NCBI GenBank assembly: GCA_003194525.1
Contig: NBIV01000048.1
Location: 186,001-250,000 of the forward strand
Direction: 5' to 3'
DNA: 64,000 nucleotides
From: Gracilariopsis chorda
Taxonomy: Eukaryota > Rhodophyta > Florideophyceae > Gracilariales > Gracilariaceae
Shown: piece after piece, positions 45,460 to 55,105 of the stretch
Layout of the letters: the number at the start of each line of letters is the position of its first letter
Numbering within the stretch: the first letter of the stretch is position 1
Position numbers and translations under genes: made by a program
The notes under the pieces: generated by a model
Database searches by the model: none
What the model saw: the letters and a program-made list of their open reading frames with translations, nothing else
What the model was told of the DNA's origin: nothing

Positions 45460-47050
45460 TCATTCACAACACCATACTCTGCGTAGTGTCCTCGTCACGG
45501 CTGCCCGAGCTCGTCGTTGTGCGATTCTAGCAGAAGTCCATGACGCCACTGGAAGATGCTCGATGTCTTCAATTGCTAGCTTTTCTGTATCTTCAGCTGC
45601 ATCCCTGAGCGATTTCATAAAAACATGAGCACGATGTTCCTTTGGAAGCGGACGGAAGAAGGAAGACAGTTTTTGCTGCATCCGTACGTCAGTTAGTTCT
45701 CCACATTTCTTGAAAAGCCAGGCCGAATACTCGATCCTAGGTACAGGATTGTCAACCGCTTGAAGAGCAACTGGAATACTGACTATCTTAAGTGTGGCGT
45801 TTGCAAGCCGTCCCCTGTAATAGTCCCAGTCAAGAAGGTAGCGCAGAGCCAGCCCTTCGTTATCAGCACTCTTCGACCACTTCTTTAGCAAACGCCTCCA
45901 AACTACTTCTTTCTGAAACTCGAAGATCTTCACTGTAATAGCGCTCGAAGTCACCTGAGTGTCTTCAGGTTTTCTTCCGATAACATGAGGAGTGGCTAGA
46001 GCCTTGTCTTTGACAATAGCGGAACCATGGAACTCTTGCATCCTACTGGCGCAAGTAACTGCACAGCTTTTCTGTCCGGCCTGAATGTACTCTTGTAACG
46101 GCTTGTTCATGTTGTTTTATTCAACAAGCAATTCTAAGAGCTGAGCGTCTGATAGTCCTTCCCACTTCGATGCCAGGATATCAAGCAATTTGTTACAAGT
46201 GATCCCAACCTCTTTGTAGCACTCGAAATTTGAACCACCCTCAAGAAAACGGCCAAAGATTTCCTTCTCAAAGTCTTTGATTAGTTTCAGCTCTCCTCTT
46301 CTCTTGATTTTGAAGCCCTTGAGTTCTGCCAGAGAACCGTCGTCGTTGAAAACTGCGTAGCGTTTCTTGATACTCTTTCCTTCCTCCAGAGATGCGGGAA
46401 GCACCATCGCACGGTAAGGACCATCTACTTTGAACATAATTGAACATTCCGTCCTTTGCTCATACTCCAATGTCTCAGCATCTACCAAGTCCTGATATTG
46501 ATGGTTGCTGAAATTTGCGGCTACGTCTGCGTTGAATACGGAGCAGATGTAGTTAAAGGAGCATTTCTTTCCAGACTTGGTCGTAAACGAGAAGTTTTCT
46601 TGGAAAGATGTCGGCAACACACACCAGATACCATCTGTGTCAAGCTCAAGAGGAAGCCCAACCTTTTCAATGAACTCCCGCGCACGACGAATGATTAGAA
46701 CTCCGGTGCTTTTTACGATCCCAGCCATTTCCATAGAATACCAACGGGCACTTTTCCTCATGACATATCCGTAGAATGAGTGCAGGATACATTTATGGAG
46801 CCAACTGCAGGGAATCATATGATACCACAAGCGTTTCAGCACATTTCAGGGCTTCCGTATCCCCTGACTCCTTAGCTTCCACCTTGAGCTTCTTTTGATT
46901 CTTCAGGAGAGCTTTTTGTTCGTATCGACGGTCACGGAAAGCACGCACGGTATCCACGTAGAATGGATTTTCTCGTTGCTCAATGGTCGCAGTTTTCGGC
47001 TCGACCCGGGTGTATAGCGTCTTCCTGTAGTTTTTTCGACAATACTCTCA
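45460..47050 (-). pseudogene. DNA polymerase epsilon catalytic subunit (POLE) fragment
   Basis: Pol epsilon is the leading-strand replicative polymerase. From 47050 down, the minus strand follows its polymerase domain. EYCRKNYRKTLYTRVE opens it, then [40 protein letters not shown] and [13 protein letters not shown] (the catalytic DTD motif). [55 protein letters not shown] and ALQAVDNPVPRIEY follow. One extra base near 46800 shifts the frame at the SLQLA/HKCIL junction, and an in-frame stop lies at 46117-46119. The exonuclease domain and C-terminal half are absent. Homology ends near 45660 (KLSSFF). The following 65 residues are not recognised, but part of them recurs at 47230-47345. It shares strand with the transposase. 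Confidence 0.92.
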
Positions 47051-47059
47051 TTGGGCGGA

Positions 47060-47225
47060 CATGTAGTTGAGATGAACGGTTGAAATATCTGCGACAGTGT
47101 CTACAAAACGTTTTGGAAGAGCGATGTAGACTTCGCGAAGGAGGTGTGGATAGGTGGCGAGATACATGTACGGGCGGGATACAATTGTGGTACGGAAGTC
47201 CGATACGGCGGCATCTTCGGATAGG
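47060..47225 (-). other. Open segment between POLE fragment and its partial repeat
   Basis: On minus, about 55 codons are open here (including HLLREVYIALPKRFVDTVAD), directly 5' of the POLE homology and in protein-like composition. I do not recognise the source. It could be POLE-derived divergent sequence or another captured exon. Confidence 0.3.
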
Positions 47226-47229
47226 AATT

Positions 47230-47345
47230 GCTAGCTTGTCTGTATCGTCAGCTGCACCTCTAAAATACTTCATAGAAACTTGAGCACGATATTGCTTAGA
47301 AACCGAGGGGCAGAAGAAAGATAGTTTCTACTGCTTCCGAAAGGT
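47230..47345 (-). repeat. Partial second copy of the POLE fragment's 3' end
   Basis: These 116 bp align without gaps to 45573-45690 at roughly 80 percent, in the same orientation. Both encode a run around RAHVFMKSLRDAAEDTEKLA in the main copy and RAQVSMKYFRGAADDTDKLA here. The copy abuts the stop codon of the transposase. A piece of the 3' end therefore precedes the 5' end of the next copy, as in a head-to-tail duplication. Confidence 0.75.
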
Positions 47346-48694
47346 TAGTTAGAGTTACAAAGAAGATACTCACAAGGTTGTGTTTCAGTAGCTCTATATA
47401 CCGGAGGACGTTTTAGTCCAAGCTGCTTAACGATCCGAATCATTTCGGCTCTCTTCCTTGACTCTGGCGGTACAGCATGCGCTCTGTGATTGTTTCCGTT
47501 GTTCCCCGCACAGAACGCGTACCATTCATCAGACTGTTGCTTTACTAAACGTAGATCAGCATCTGAGTATTCAAACGTCCTATACGCTGTATCCTTTGAA
47601 ATCAAGAAGTTATGGAGCTTCATGCATAAAACGACAATCCGAGTGCTTTTCTCTAGGTCGAACAGCAAATCACTTTTCAGTATTCTCCACTTCGATACCA
47701 AAACTCCAAATGCCTGTTCCACGATAATTCTCAATGAAGACAGAAAATAGTTGAAATGAACCTCGTCCTCTCCAGCTTTGGAGCTTGGAACCGGTGTGAT
47801 CAACACCTCTGAACAGGTGAATGCTTCATCGCCTACAATCCAATGACCTGTAGAAAGTCCTTTCTCTTTCCGAAACCACCCAAGCTCGGATACGTTGTGA
47901 CAGAGAGAGTCATGGGTGGATCCAACACACTTGATGGATACATAGAGGAACTTATAGTCGAAAGATACCAAGGCCTGTACAGGCAGTGCATAATAACCTT
48001 TTCTGCAATAGAACGACGCAGGATTGTGACAGTTTTCGGGCTTCTTGATGGGAATTAGAATGCCATCGAGCGCACCTATGCAACCGGTCAAAGGACTTGG
48101 TATGCATCGAAATGTCTTAAATCCATCCGCAAGCCTTCTTATTTCTTCTTCCGATTCAGGCAGTCCGTCAATCTTCAATCTTTTTCCAATAACTCCAGAC
48201 GTCTCTTGAAAAATATGATACACAGATGAGAATCCAATTCTGTGTGAGTGGGCAATGGCTTGGTATTTTCCTCCTGATAGCACACGAAGAGTTATTCCAA
48301 GCCGTACATCTGGGGAAATGACTACATTACCCAGTCTTCGTGCGCATTCGAAGTCCTTTGTGAGGTCTAACTGTACAGTTTCTAAAAGACTGACAAAGCT
48401 TGCTCGTGTCATTCTGAACAGTCTTTCAAAACATCGTGCGGTGCACCCAAATCCTAGTTGTTTGTCGTTTCGAGGATTTGTTTCACGCAATCTGGGAAGC
48501 AATGATGGAGTCTTTCTTCCCAACTTCGGTTTTTGGATTGCTTTTGCTAGTGCAAAACATCCAAGCAAGAGTGACTCATTAAGATTCAAGAGGGCGGCTA
48601 TTTGCCGTGATCGACGACGCTTGGTGTTCGTTTTGGTCATTGCGAGTGCGATATACCACGTGCGCTTTGGTGCCAAATATTTGAAGAGGATCAA
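47345..48694 (-). CDS. Harbinger B transposase, PIF type (DDE)
   Basis: A 449-residue open frame encoding the nuclease that cuts and pastes the element. The catalytic triad reads D210 (GCIGALDGILIPI), D289 (HWIVGDEAFTCSE) and E326 (LRIIVEQAFGVL), with the family H-D pair at 261-262 (GSTHDS). The N-terminal third is basic with a helix-turn-helix-like region (residues about 98-150). The first ATG at 48694 is followed by M19 at 48640, which opens a basic stretch (KTNTKRRRSR); either could be the start, and M19 looks more natural. Length is usual for PIF transposases. It converges on the accessory gene, with the captured fragments between, and the stop is directly followed by the partial POLE repeat. 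Confidence 0.92.
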   Translation of the reverse strand: MILFKYLAPKRTWYIALAMTKTNTKRRRSRQIAALLNLNESLLLGCFALAKAIQKPKLGRKTPSLLPRLRETNPRNDKQLGFGCTARCFERLFRMTRASFVSLLETVQLDLTKDFECARRLGNVVISPDVRLGITLRVLSGGKYQAIAHSHRIGFSSVYHIFQETSGVIGKRLKIDGLPESEEEIRRLADGFKTFRCIPSPLTGCIGALDGILIPIKKPENCHNPASFYCRKGYYALPVQALVSFDYKFLYVSIKCVGSTHDSLCHNVSELGWFRKEKGLSTGHWIVGDEAFTCSEVLITPVPSSKAGEDEVHFNYFLSSLRIIVEQAFGVLVSKWRILKSDLLFDLEKSTRIVVLCMKLHNFLISKDTAYRTFEYSDADLRLVKQQSDEWYAFCAGNNGNNHRAHAVPPESRKRAEMIRIVKQLGLKRPPVYRATETQPCEYLLCNSN

Positions 48695-48999
48695 ACAAGA
48701 TCAGCGAAAGCACCTTCCTGATGATGGAGAACATTATGAACGCAACTGGAATGTGTTCTTAGGCGATGGGATCTCGCTCGGTCAAATGGCCTTTACGAAA
48801 GTGTAGGACGTCTTATAAAATTCAAAGTGATGTGGCGACGACGACGGTATAAACTGTACAGTATCTGCTGACATGCCCATGGAGAAGAGGATGAATACTC
48901 TTCGGAGTCTGAGTAGTATTCATACTCTGAAGTTCAGACATGCAGAGGCCTGACAGTTTTGAACTGATGTGCATTTTCACATCGGTGAAAACATTGGCT

Positions 49000-49054
49000 C
49001 AAAACAGCAAGTCAGTACGCTGGTACGTCCCAGAACACCAGTTTAGAACGGTCC
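49000..49054 (-). repeat. Right TIR of Harbinger B
   Basis: Read inward from 49054 on minus it begins GGACCGTTCTAAAC and reaches ACGTACCAGCGTAC about 27 bases in, mirroring the left TIR. Confidence 0.82.
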
Positions 49055-49158
49055 TCAGGGGAACACTGCATCCCCATCCCCTCGGCCGAGCCCGCCATTC
49101 CTTCCAGCCTTTTATGGACAGCCCACATGGACGTCCTTCAGGGCGTCGACACCATGAT

Positions 49159-49232
49159 CTGCGACGGTCCCTGCGACGGTCCCTGCGACGGTCCCTGCGA
49201 CGGTCCCTGCGACGGTCCCTGCGACGGTCCCC
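49159..49232 (+). repeat. 12-bp minisatellite, six copies
   Basis: The unit TGCGACGGTCCC is repeated six times almost perfectly. In one plus frame (49127-49342) it reads as Cys-Asp-Gly-Pro repeats and on minus as Gly-Pro-Ser-Gln or Ala-Gly-Thr-Val repeats. None of these frames shows other protein features. The rest of 49058-50000 has no gene I can support. Confidence 0.85.
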
Positions 49233-50025
49233 CTATCCCTCCTCCAATGCCTTCTCCAAATCCCCTCCCTGATGGCGCCGAAACGCCTCATGTCGATGAA
49301 GAAATCGGTCATAGTTGTGGCTATGCCGGCGGTACACTTTGAACGCCTTCTCCAGCAGCTCTGAGCTCACAAATACGCCCCGTTCGCGGCGCTCGAGAAG
49401 CTTCGTCAGAATGAAGCGCCAGCGCCTGCGAGAGTTGCGTGCATTTTGGTTCGTGTGATGCGCTAAGGTGGAACTTCGAGGCATCTTGGAGGTGGGGGTC
49501 GCCCAGGATGCCTCGACGCTCGGAGAAGTGGGTTGCAGTACAAGGGGTGGGACTGTATTACTCATATCGAACAGAATTCTGGGAGTGCGTAAGTTCTTCA
49601 CCAATCAGAATTCTGATGCCGTTTCTGATATGTCGCATAGTGAAGAAGTTGAGAATGTTTGTGTGAAGTCGCCTGTGCGTAAATTCTTTAATATCACCAC
49701 ATCATGTGCACGACGCAGACTGCCGGCAACCGCCAGTCTGCGTCATGCACCCCACGAGGCTAGCGCAGTGTAGCAATTTGCGCACTCCGAAGATGCCAGC
49801 CGAAATTACTGAAAAATGTGGTTGGTAGTAATTGCGTACAGTTCTACTATTTCGAAAACACGTCCGCTTACTGAACCGTTTGGTTCTCCGAATCGACACG
49901 GACTCCCACGCAGCCCACTCCTCTTATCCTCTCCCTCGTGCTGCGTAACTACTTTGACTGTACAAAGTACCAACGCGAGAAAGACACGCCACCCGTTTAC
50001 CCTTGGTACACCACACTAAGCAAGC

Positions 50026-52177
50026 GTGCTCCTGTTTGTCACATATACTCGAAACGTTGCGATTGGAGACACTCAGATTACGTTGAACTTACAGTGCCCC
50101 GCCCCGGTGAAAAGGGATCAGAGTCAGACACACCACGCGAAGGCGAGATGCACGTGCCCCGATGAACCTTCGCGGTCATTAACTCCACCACTTCATCTAT
50201 CGAATCATGTAAAAGCAGGTGTTGCTTCTCAGTCGTACCATGTCCTGATCCAATCAGTCAAACGCTCCATCCTCCACAACATTGGCCGTCTCCTGGCTGC
50301 TCAGTCATTGTTACTTCTTCTTCTCAGAACAATTCTTGCATCATGTACTACATCAACCTCAAACTCTTTAGAAGCTGTGCAAACGGCCGAATACACCTTC
50401 CGAAAATCCCGAGGTCGACGATCCTTTGGCAAACGTTTGAGGTCCTCGTTCGCAAACTGCTCTACTGGCAAACGTTCTCGATCCTTGTTCAGCAAACGCC
50501 TAGGCGCTCGTCTGGCAAGCGTTCAACATGCTCAGTTGGGAAACGCGTTCGTCCGCGTCCAGTTTACCATCGTCCGATTTGCCGCCGTTCGATTCGTCCG
50601 CGCCCGATCCGACCAGTCCCGTTTTGCTCCAGTCCCACAACCACGCCCGCGTCTGATTCCAATCCTCTTACCCATTCTTCAGCCACCACTGCCATCACCA
50701 ACTGCACCAGAACCTCTTCCACTTCTCTCAAATTGTTCCGCATGTGGGTCCAGTGACCAATGCTTCATTAATCTCTGCGAGAACGGCGTTTGTACCTTTG
50801 GCATGATGCATCCAGAATCAATTGTGGTAGTGGAGGAGAATGAAATGCGTGTACGGTTTCTTCACAAGGTTCCCAAGGTACTTATTTTGCTGAGATATGC
50901 ACAGATGGTTCTGCAAGCTCTGCTGAACCGTGGTCTCCAGCCAGAATGTGGCGCATGCGGAAGTAATAACGTCTGGGCCACTCAACTCTGTTCTGATGGT
51001 ACGGGCATCTTCGATACCAAAGAATCTGGTGTCGTTCGCTTCCCAAAGAAAGAAGGGTGTGAGCCGGGTACCGTTGGTGATGGATGTAAGCAGGGTGTCT
51101 GCAAAAATGGTGTTTGTGCGGACGGTTATGTTATACCTTTAACCAGAAGCGACTTTCTGTCGGAATGTGCCGCTTGTAGTGATGACGAGGAGTGTGCAAC
51201 TGAGAGTTGCTTGGATTCAAAATGCGTCTTTTCCACTGAAAGGTTTCAGTGGAATAGAGACATTTTGAATCAAGAAACCCCGGTCAAGAAGTGCTCCCCG
51301 CCATCGTCTTTTGCTCCAACTACATAGTTAATGCCAATTCCATCTCCTTCGTCAGCTCCGTCTCTTGCTTGTCTCCATCTCCCGCCCCGAATACTCCAGA
51401 ATGTGGATCTTGTGACGAGAAGAGCGAATGCGTTCAGGAGCAAATGTACCGACAACACTGTTTTCTCTCTTCTGAGGTGCGGAATCGCTGATGAATGTGA
51501 GGCTTGGACTTCCTGCAGTAGACCCAGTACACAGCTTTGCACAAATGGAAAGCGTATTTTGAACACAGGTGCTGCGAAGAGGAAATGCTTCCCTCCACCA
51601 CCAAGGAAGCGAGTGTGCTCCCTACTCCCTGGCTTTTGATTGTGCGCCGGGTGTGTGCAAGAAGGGTAAGTGTACGGATGATAGGCTTCGAATGTCTTCG
51701 TCGATGCGGCTATATTTGGGGATGTGCCAGATGTGCAGACAATGCCGTTCGTCTTTCAAAGCTATGCATATCCGGGAAATGTGTGTTCAACACCGCTGGT
51801 CCTAGGGAGAGATGATTCCTTCCTCGACCAGATCCCCCACACCCAATACTCATGAAGAAGGGGAAATGAAAAACTTATAACATGAGGTCAGAATGTCAGC
51901 AAGGAGTTTGTAAGAACGGAAAATGCACAGACGATAGTTTTGCATCTGTTCCCCGATGTGGGTTTGGGATGTGCAGCTCAGTATGCGCTGCGATGAGGAT
52001 TGCATTTCCAAGCAGTGCGAACGCAACAGGTACGTAATCAAAAGTGCGGGCTCAAGTGCCCCTTGCTTCGGCGGAGGCGGAATTAAGAAGGGAGTGTGCG
52101 AGGAATGCAAGGAGGGAAATGAATGCGAGATAGGAAAGTCTTGGTTCAATAAGTGCGTGAAGAAGCACATTCGGTAG
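50026..52177 (+). pseudogene. Cysteine-rich repeat protein gene, probably broken
   Basis: An open frame of 433 codons (50026-51327) ends in cysteine-rich modules, and similar modules go on to 52177 in changing frames. A module of roughly 80 residues has the pattern ECxxC...ECxxxxCxxxxCVF, then GVCKNGKCxD; examples are near 50735 (CGSSDQCFINLCENGVCTFG), 50944, 51161, 51402, 51650 and 51900. At least six modules can be counted, suggesting a secreted or wall-associated disulphide-rich protein. I do not know the family. The first 230 residues are Arg/Pro-rich without domains, and their frame is doubtful. Frame changes after 51327 argue for a pseudogene, unless short introns join the modules. Confidence 0.5.
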
Positions 52178-52657
52178 ATTGAGAATTGTTTTCCTGATCT
52201 ACGCCGTTAGGAGCAATTTCATGAGGATGCCTTTTAACTTCTGGACAAGTTCTACATCGTTACGATAACTGATGCGCATGTTGAAATTATGAATAATGAT
52301 GTTGTTCCTATTCAGTGCACAGAGAAATTGACTTGTTTCAACGATGATCAAATTCTTCGTGCATTGCTCTGTTTTATTATTTGCCAACAGCTTTGTCTTT
52401 GTGATTGTCGATTATCATTTTGTAACTCGGTACCAGGAGTACAACCGGTCCTCCTAGCGCTCAGCGTTTCGATCAACCCTCGTACGGATTCTTTGACAAG
52501 CATGTCGCACTGGAATCGAGGAGTCAAAGAGTATGTGAGATTTAATTTCAATAAAAGGAACACAAACGAAACAAAAATTGTGCAGAGGTTCGGAACCGTT
52601 GCAGGGTATACACGATTCAGGATTAACCATCCGTTTCAGATCTTGATGTATTCTTCC
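52178..52657. other. Short intergenic stretch
   Basis: The sequence between the cysteine-rich gene remains (plus) and the carbonic anhydrase stop (minus) is the shared 3' flank of two converging genes. A 129-codon plus frame at 52289-52678 has no domain and runs into the carbonic anhydrase 3' end, so I do not call it. Confidence 0.4.
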
Positions 52658-53512
52658 TCACGCAGAAATGAGGTCTAAAGCAAAAGCAACTGTACGTCCA
52701 TTTCTAGCCTGAATTGGTCTCGCGTTTCCGAACTCCAAGCCTCCCACAATCTTCTGAAAGAGTTTGACCTGCAAAGGGGAGATCGTCTGCCTCGTTTCTG
52801 CCAAGATCCACGTTACTTTCTCAGTGCAGGGAGGCGTCGTTAATGATCCTGAGTACATGCAAAACGACGTGTCCTGCTCCAGAAAAGCGCCGGTGTTAAC
52901 CGGAAACTCTGACCTACCTTTGAGGACGTGGGATAGAATCTGTGAGAAACTACGGTTGCGTCCTTTTCGTGAAGGGGCTGAGGTAATACAATCTTCCTCC
53001 CCTCCATATGAAAACAGGATTGATACCACCAGGAGAGCCCCTTCAGATGACCGATGGACCATATGCGCTTCCAACGGATAGGTGACACCACCAACATGAT
53101 GTTCACTCGGGGAATGGAAGTGAATATTGATTAAATCGAACTCCTCTCCATTGAACTTGGTCTTACCGCAACTTCCTTCCTGCTCGCAGTCAAGTTCGAA
53201 ATTTCCCGTTGTGTTGACGAAAGTGAGTTTAGTGATGGTAGTGGACAAAACGGGTTCTTCTTCCAAGATATCTGGTGTTCCTTCTAAATCAGCGGGACAA
53301 GGAAAGTCAATAGGACTTTGGGCCTGACCTGATCCACATGTTGCATAGTCCGGAGCTAGAGAAAACCAGCTCGGTGGGCCATTGGCTGCCAATGAGTTGT
53401 ACGAAAAAGTGCGCACAGATTCTCCTTGTCGAGTAACGAAGGGGACAGGTTTTGGGATGGCACCCGAAATGTTGAACACAGCAAACACAACCGCTAGCAG
53501 GATTGCATTCAT
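52658..53512 (-). CDS. Alpha-type carbonic anhydrase, secreted
   Basis: Carbonic anhydrase interconverts CO2 and bicarbonate with a zinc ion; a secreted algal form would aid inorganic carbon uptake. From the ATG at 53512 the protein has about 284 residues. A signal peptide (MNAILLAVVFAVFNISGA) leads. AQSPIDFP follows, and the zinc ligands sit in INIHFHSPSEHHVGG (His-x-His) and EAHMVHR. TTPPCTEKVTWIL is the family signature. Two Cys (CGSGQ and PPCTE) are placed for the usual disulphide. The frame extends upstream to an ATG at 53626, but that ATG overlaps the TATA box, so it lies before transcription starts. No break or intron is seen. Confidence 0.93.
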   Translation of the reverse strand: MNAILLAVVFAVFNISGAIPKPVPFVTRQGESVRTFSYNSLAANGPPSWFSLAPDYATCGSGQAQSPIDFPCPADLEGTPDILEEEPVLSTTITKLTFVNTTGNFELDCEQEGSCGKTKFNGEEFDLINIHFHSPSEHHVGGVTYPLEAHMVHRSSEGALLVVSILFSYGGEEDCITSAPSRKGRNRSFSQILSHVLKGRSEFPVNTGAFLEQDTSFCMYSGSLTTPPCTEKVTWILAETRQTISPLQVKLFQKIVGGLEFGNARPIQARNGRTVAFALDLISA

Positions 53513-53624
53513 TTCGAGTAATAGAAACTCAAAGAAAGAAGTTCGGAGGCCTGCTAGCGATTTAGAGTTAGACAAGATGTGAGGAATGGGCGGGATGAAG
53601 GGGCTAAAAGAGTAAGACGGCTGC

Positions 53625-53633
53625 ATTTATATA
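53625..53633 (-). promoter_or_regulatory. TATA box of the carbonic anhydrase gene
   Basis: On minus, TATATAAAT lies about 113-121 bases upstream of the chosen start codon at 53512. That spacing fits transcription starting near 53600 with a short 5' leader. The upstream ATG at 53626 falls within this motif. Confidence 0.6.
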
Positions 53634-53742
53634 CGTGTGACAACTTTGTTCGTCGAGAAAATGCATACACTTCTGAAATCAATAATACAATGCAGGGAAA
53701 CAAGCGTCGAACAAAATCATTCACATTAGAAACACAATGCAC

Positions 53743-53775
53743 AAAATCGAAGAAATCGAAGAAATCGAAGAAAGA
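53743..53775 (+). repeat. 9-bp tandem repeat
   Basis: AAATCGAAG is repeated about three and a half times. It reads as Lys-Ser-Lys repeats in one frame but no gene is attached. Confidence 0.7.
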
Positions 53776-53849
53776 TATTTAATTCACGTCCACTTAGCGA
53801 AAAATTAAAAACAAATATGATAGAACGATTCTGGAAGTGTCTCGTCCGT

Positions 53850-53870
53850 GGGGTCGCTCAAAGCGACCCC
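53850..53870 (+). other. Perfect 9-bp hairpin
   Basis: GGGGTCGCT and AGCGACCCC are separated by a three-base loop and followed by AAAAT. It lies upstream of the carbonic anhydrase promoter in otherwise gene-free sequence. Its role is unknown. Confidence 0.5.
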
Positions 53871-55103
53871 AAAATCGTGGATAGTAGAAAAGATAGATTC
53901 TTGTCCATGTCCATATGTAGAAAAGGCCTTAGGGAAAGGCATGGTGAAGCATGCAGTGAAGGAAAGAAATTACAGCTTCTTGGAGATCAATACAAAACGT
54001 GCTACCTTAGAAGCTCTTAGTCTTTTTCTCCGCTCCTCCGTCGCTCAAACTCTTATTCAGTATCATATAAGCGACACGTGAAGAAAATTGTAGCATCCTG
54101 CGTGGAACAAGAGTCTTGTGACAGATCTCACTCGTTGATTACACGTGCTTCACCTAAGTTAGTCTTTGCATTCCTGCCTTTGTACTGCACCTCGTCAGAG
54201 CGAGCGCAAAAGAATTCTACAGCAGAGCTATCACGGTTGCAAAGGTGATTACTCAGGGTCCATGACAGGTTCTCGTTGTCCTTTGGATTTCTTTTGATGA
54301 CTTTTCCTCGGACAATTGTCCACCCGGCCTTCCTCGCGCAAGAACTGATTAAAACAATAATAATTGTGAGGATGCTTCTGTGTAGAAAAACAGTTGCAAA
54401 GTAGGGATCAGCGAGGTTTCTGTCTGATCATGTAGTACAAGAGTAGGAGGCAACAGCGTCCGTTGCACAGTGGATTGAAAGGGACTGCGTGTTAATTCTT
54501 ACCTATCTAAAAGTCACAAAGCATTGCAACCAAATGAGTAAATATGAAGCCACAAACGACTGCGAAAAGTGATATTAAAGAAATCATCAATTACTCTGCA
54601 CCATTAACGCGGTCAGAACTACGAAAACGTTTAGAACCAAGCATTTGTTTATAACAGGGCTTCTACACTGATATTAATACTGAGTTCTTCGCGAGAGTTT
54701 TAACATTCTGCACATCCTGTTCACAGCTTTCAAGTCATATTGAGTTTTTGCGTGAAGTGATGACATCTATCACAACTATCTGTAGGTACTGAGTTCATTA
54801 AGGTCTATATGAGATCGAATCTGAGTTTCTCTGGAGTACAGGTTGACCGTCCTTTCAAAATTTATCAAACATTAAGCATTTAGTCTTCAATATTCTGTAC
54901 TGACTACTTTTGATGACTACATCTCTAAAACTGAAGCCATTTAGGACCCTTCCATGAGTTGATGATCTTAGAAATTGTTGACAGGAATTTCTGCGCCATC
55001 CAATCCTGAACTTCCACGTCTGGCACGATGGTTTCTGTCTAGCTCAATTTGTGCAGTGTGCTGTGCGGTGGCGAGGGAAAAGGTGTAGTGCAGTAGTTGA
55101 AGC
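53871..55103. other. AT-leaning intergenic stretch, no gene seen
   Basis: About 1.2 kb with only short open frames and no recognisable motif. It ends at the TA target dinucleotide of the first pogo-like element (55104-55105). Confidence 0.45.
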
Positions 55104-55105
55104 TA

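Larger units (their letters stand above)
41246..49054. mobile_element. PIF/Harbinger element B, both genes open, carrying host fragments
   Basis: A 7.8-kb element with terminal inverted repeats: GGGCCGTTCCAAAC at 41246 against GGACCGTTCTAAAC read back from 49054, then a shared inner block GTACCAGCGTAC on both sides. Identical trinucleotides TCA (41243-41245 and 49055-49057) flank it, a 3-bp TNA target duplication typical of PIF/Harbinger. It contains an uninterrupted accessory gene (plus, 41572-43185) and an uninterrupted transposase (minus, 47345-48694). The 4.1 kb between them holds broken pieces of MetH and POLE plus unassigned sequence. With both genes open and clear TIRs it could be an autonomous copy. 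Confidence 0.85.

Noticed and set aside
53513-53626. The longer 322-residue form of the carbonic anhydrase
   Set aside because: Its ATG overlaps the TATA box, and the extra 38 residues are not a signal sequence, while the ATG at 53512 opens a clear signal peptide.
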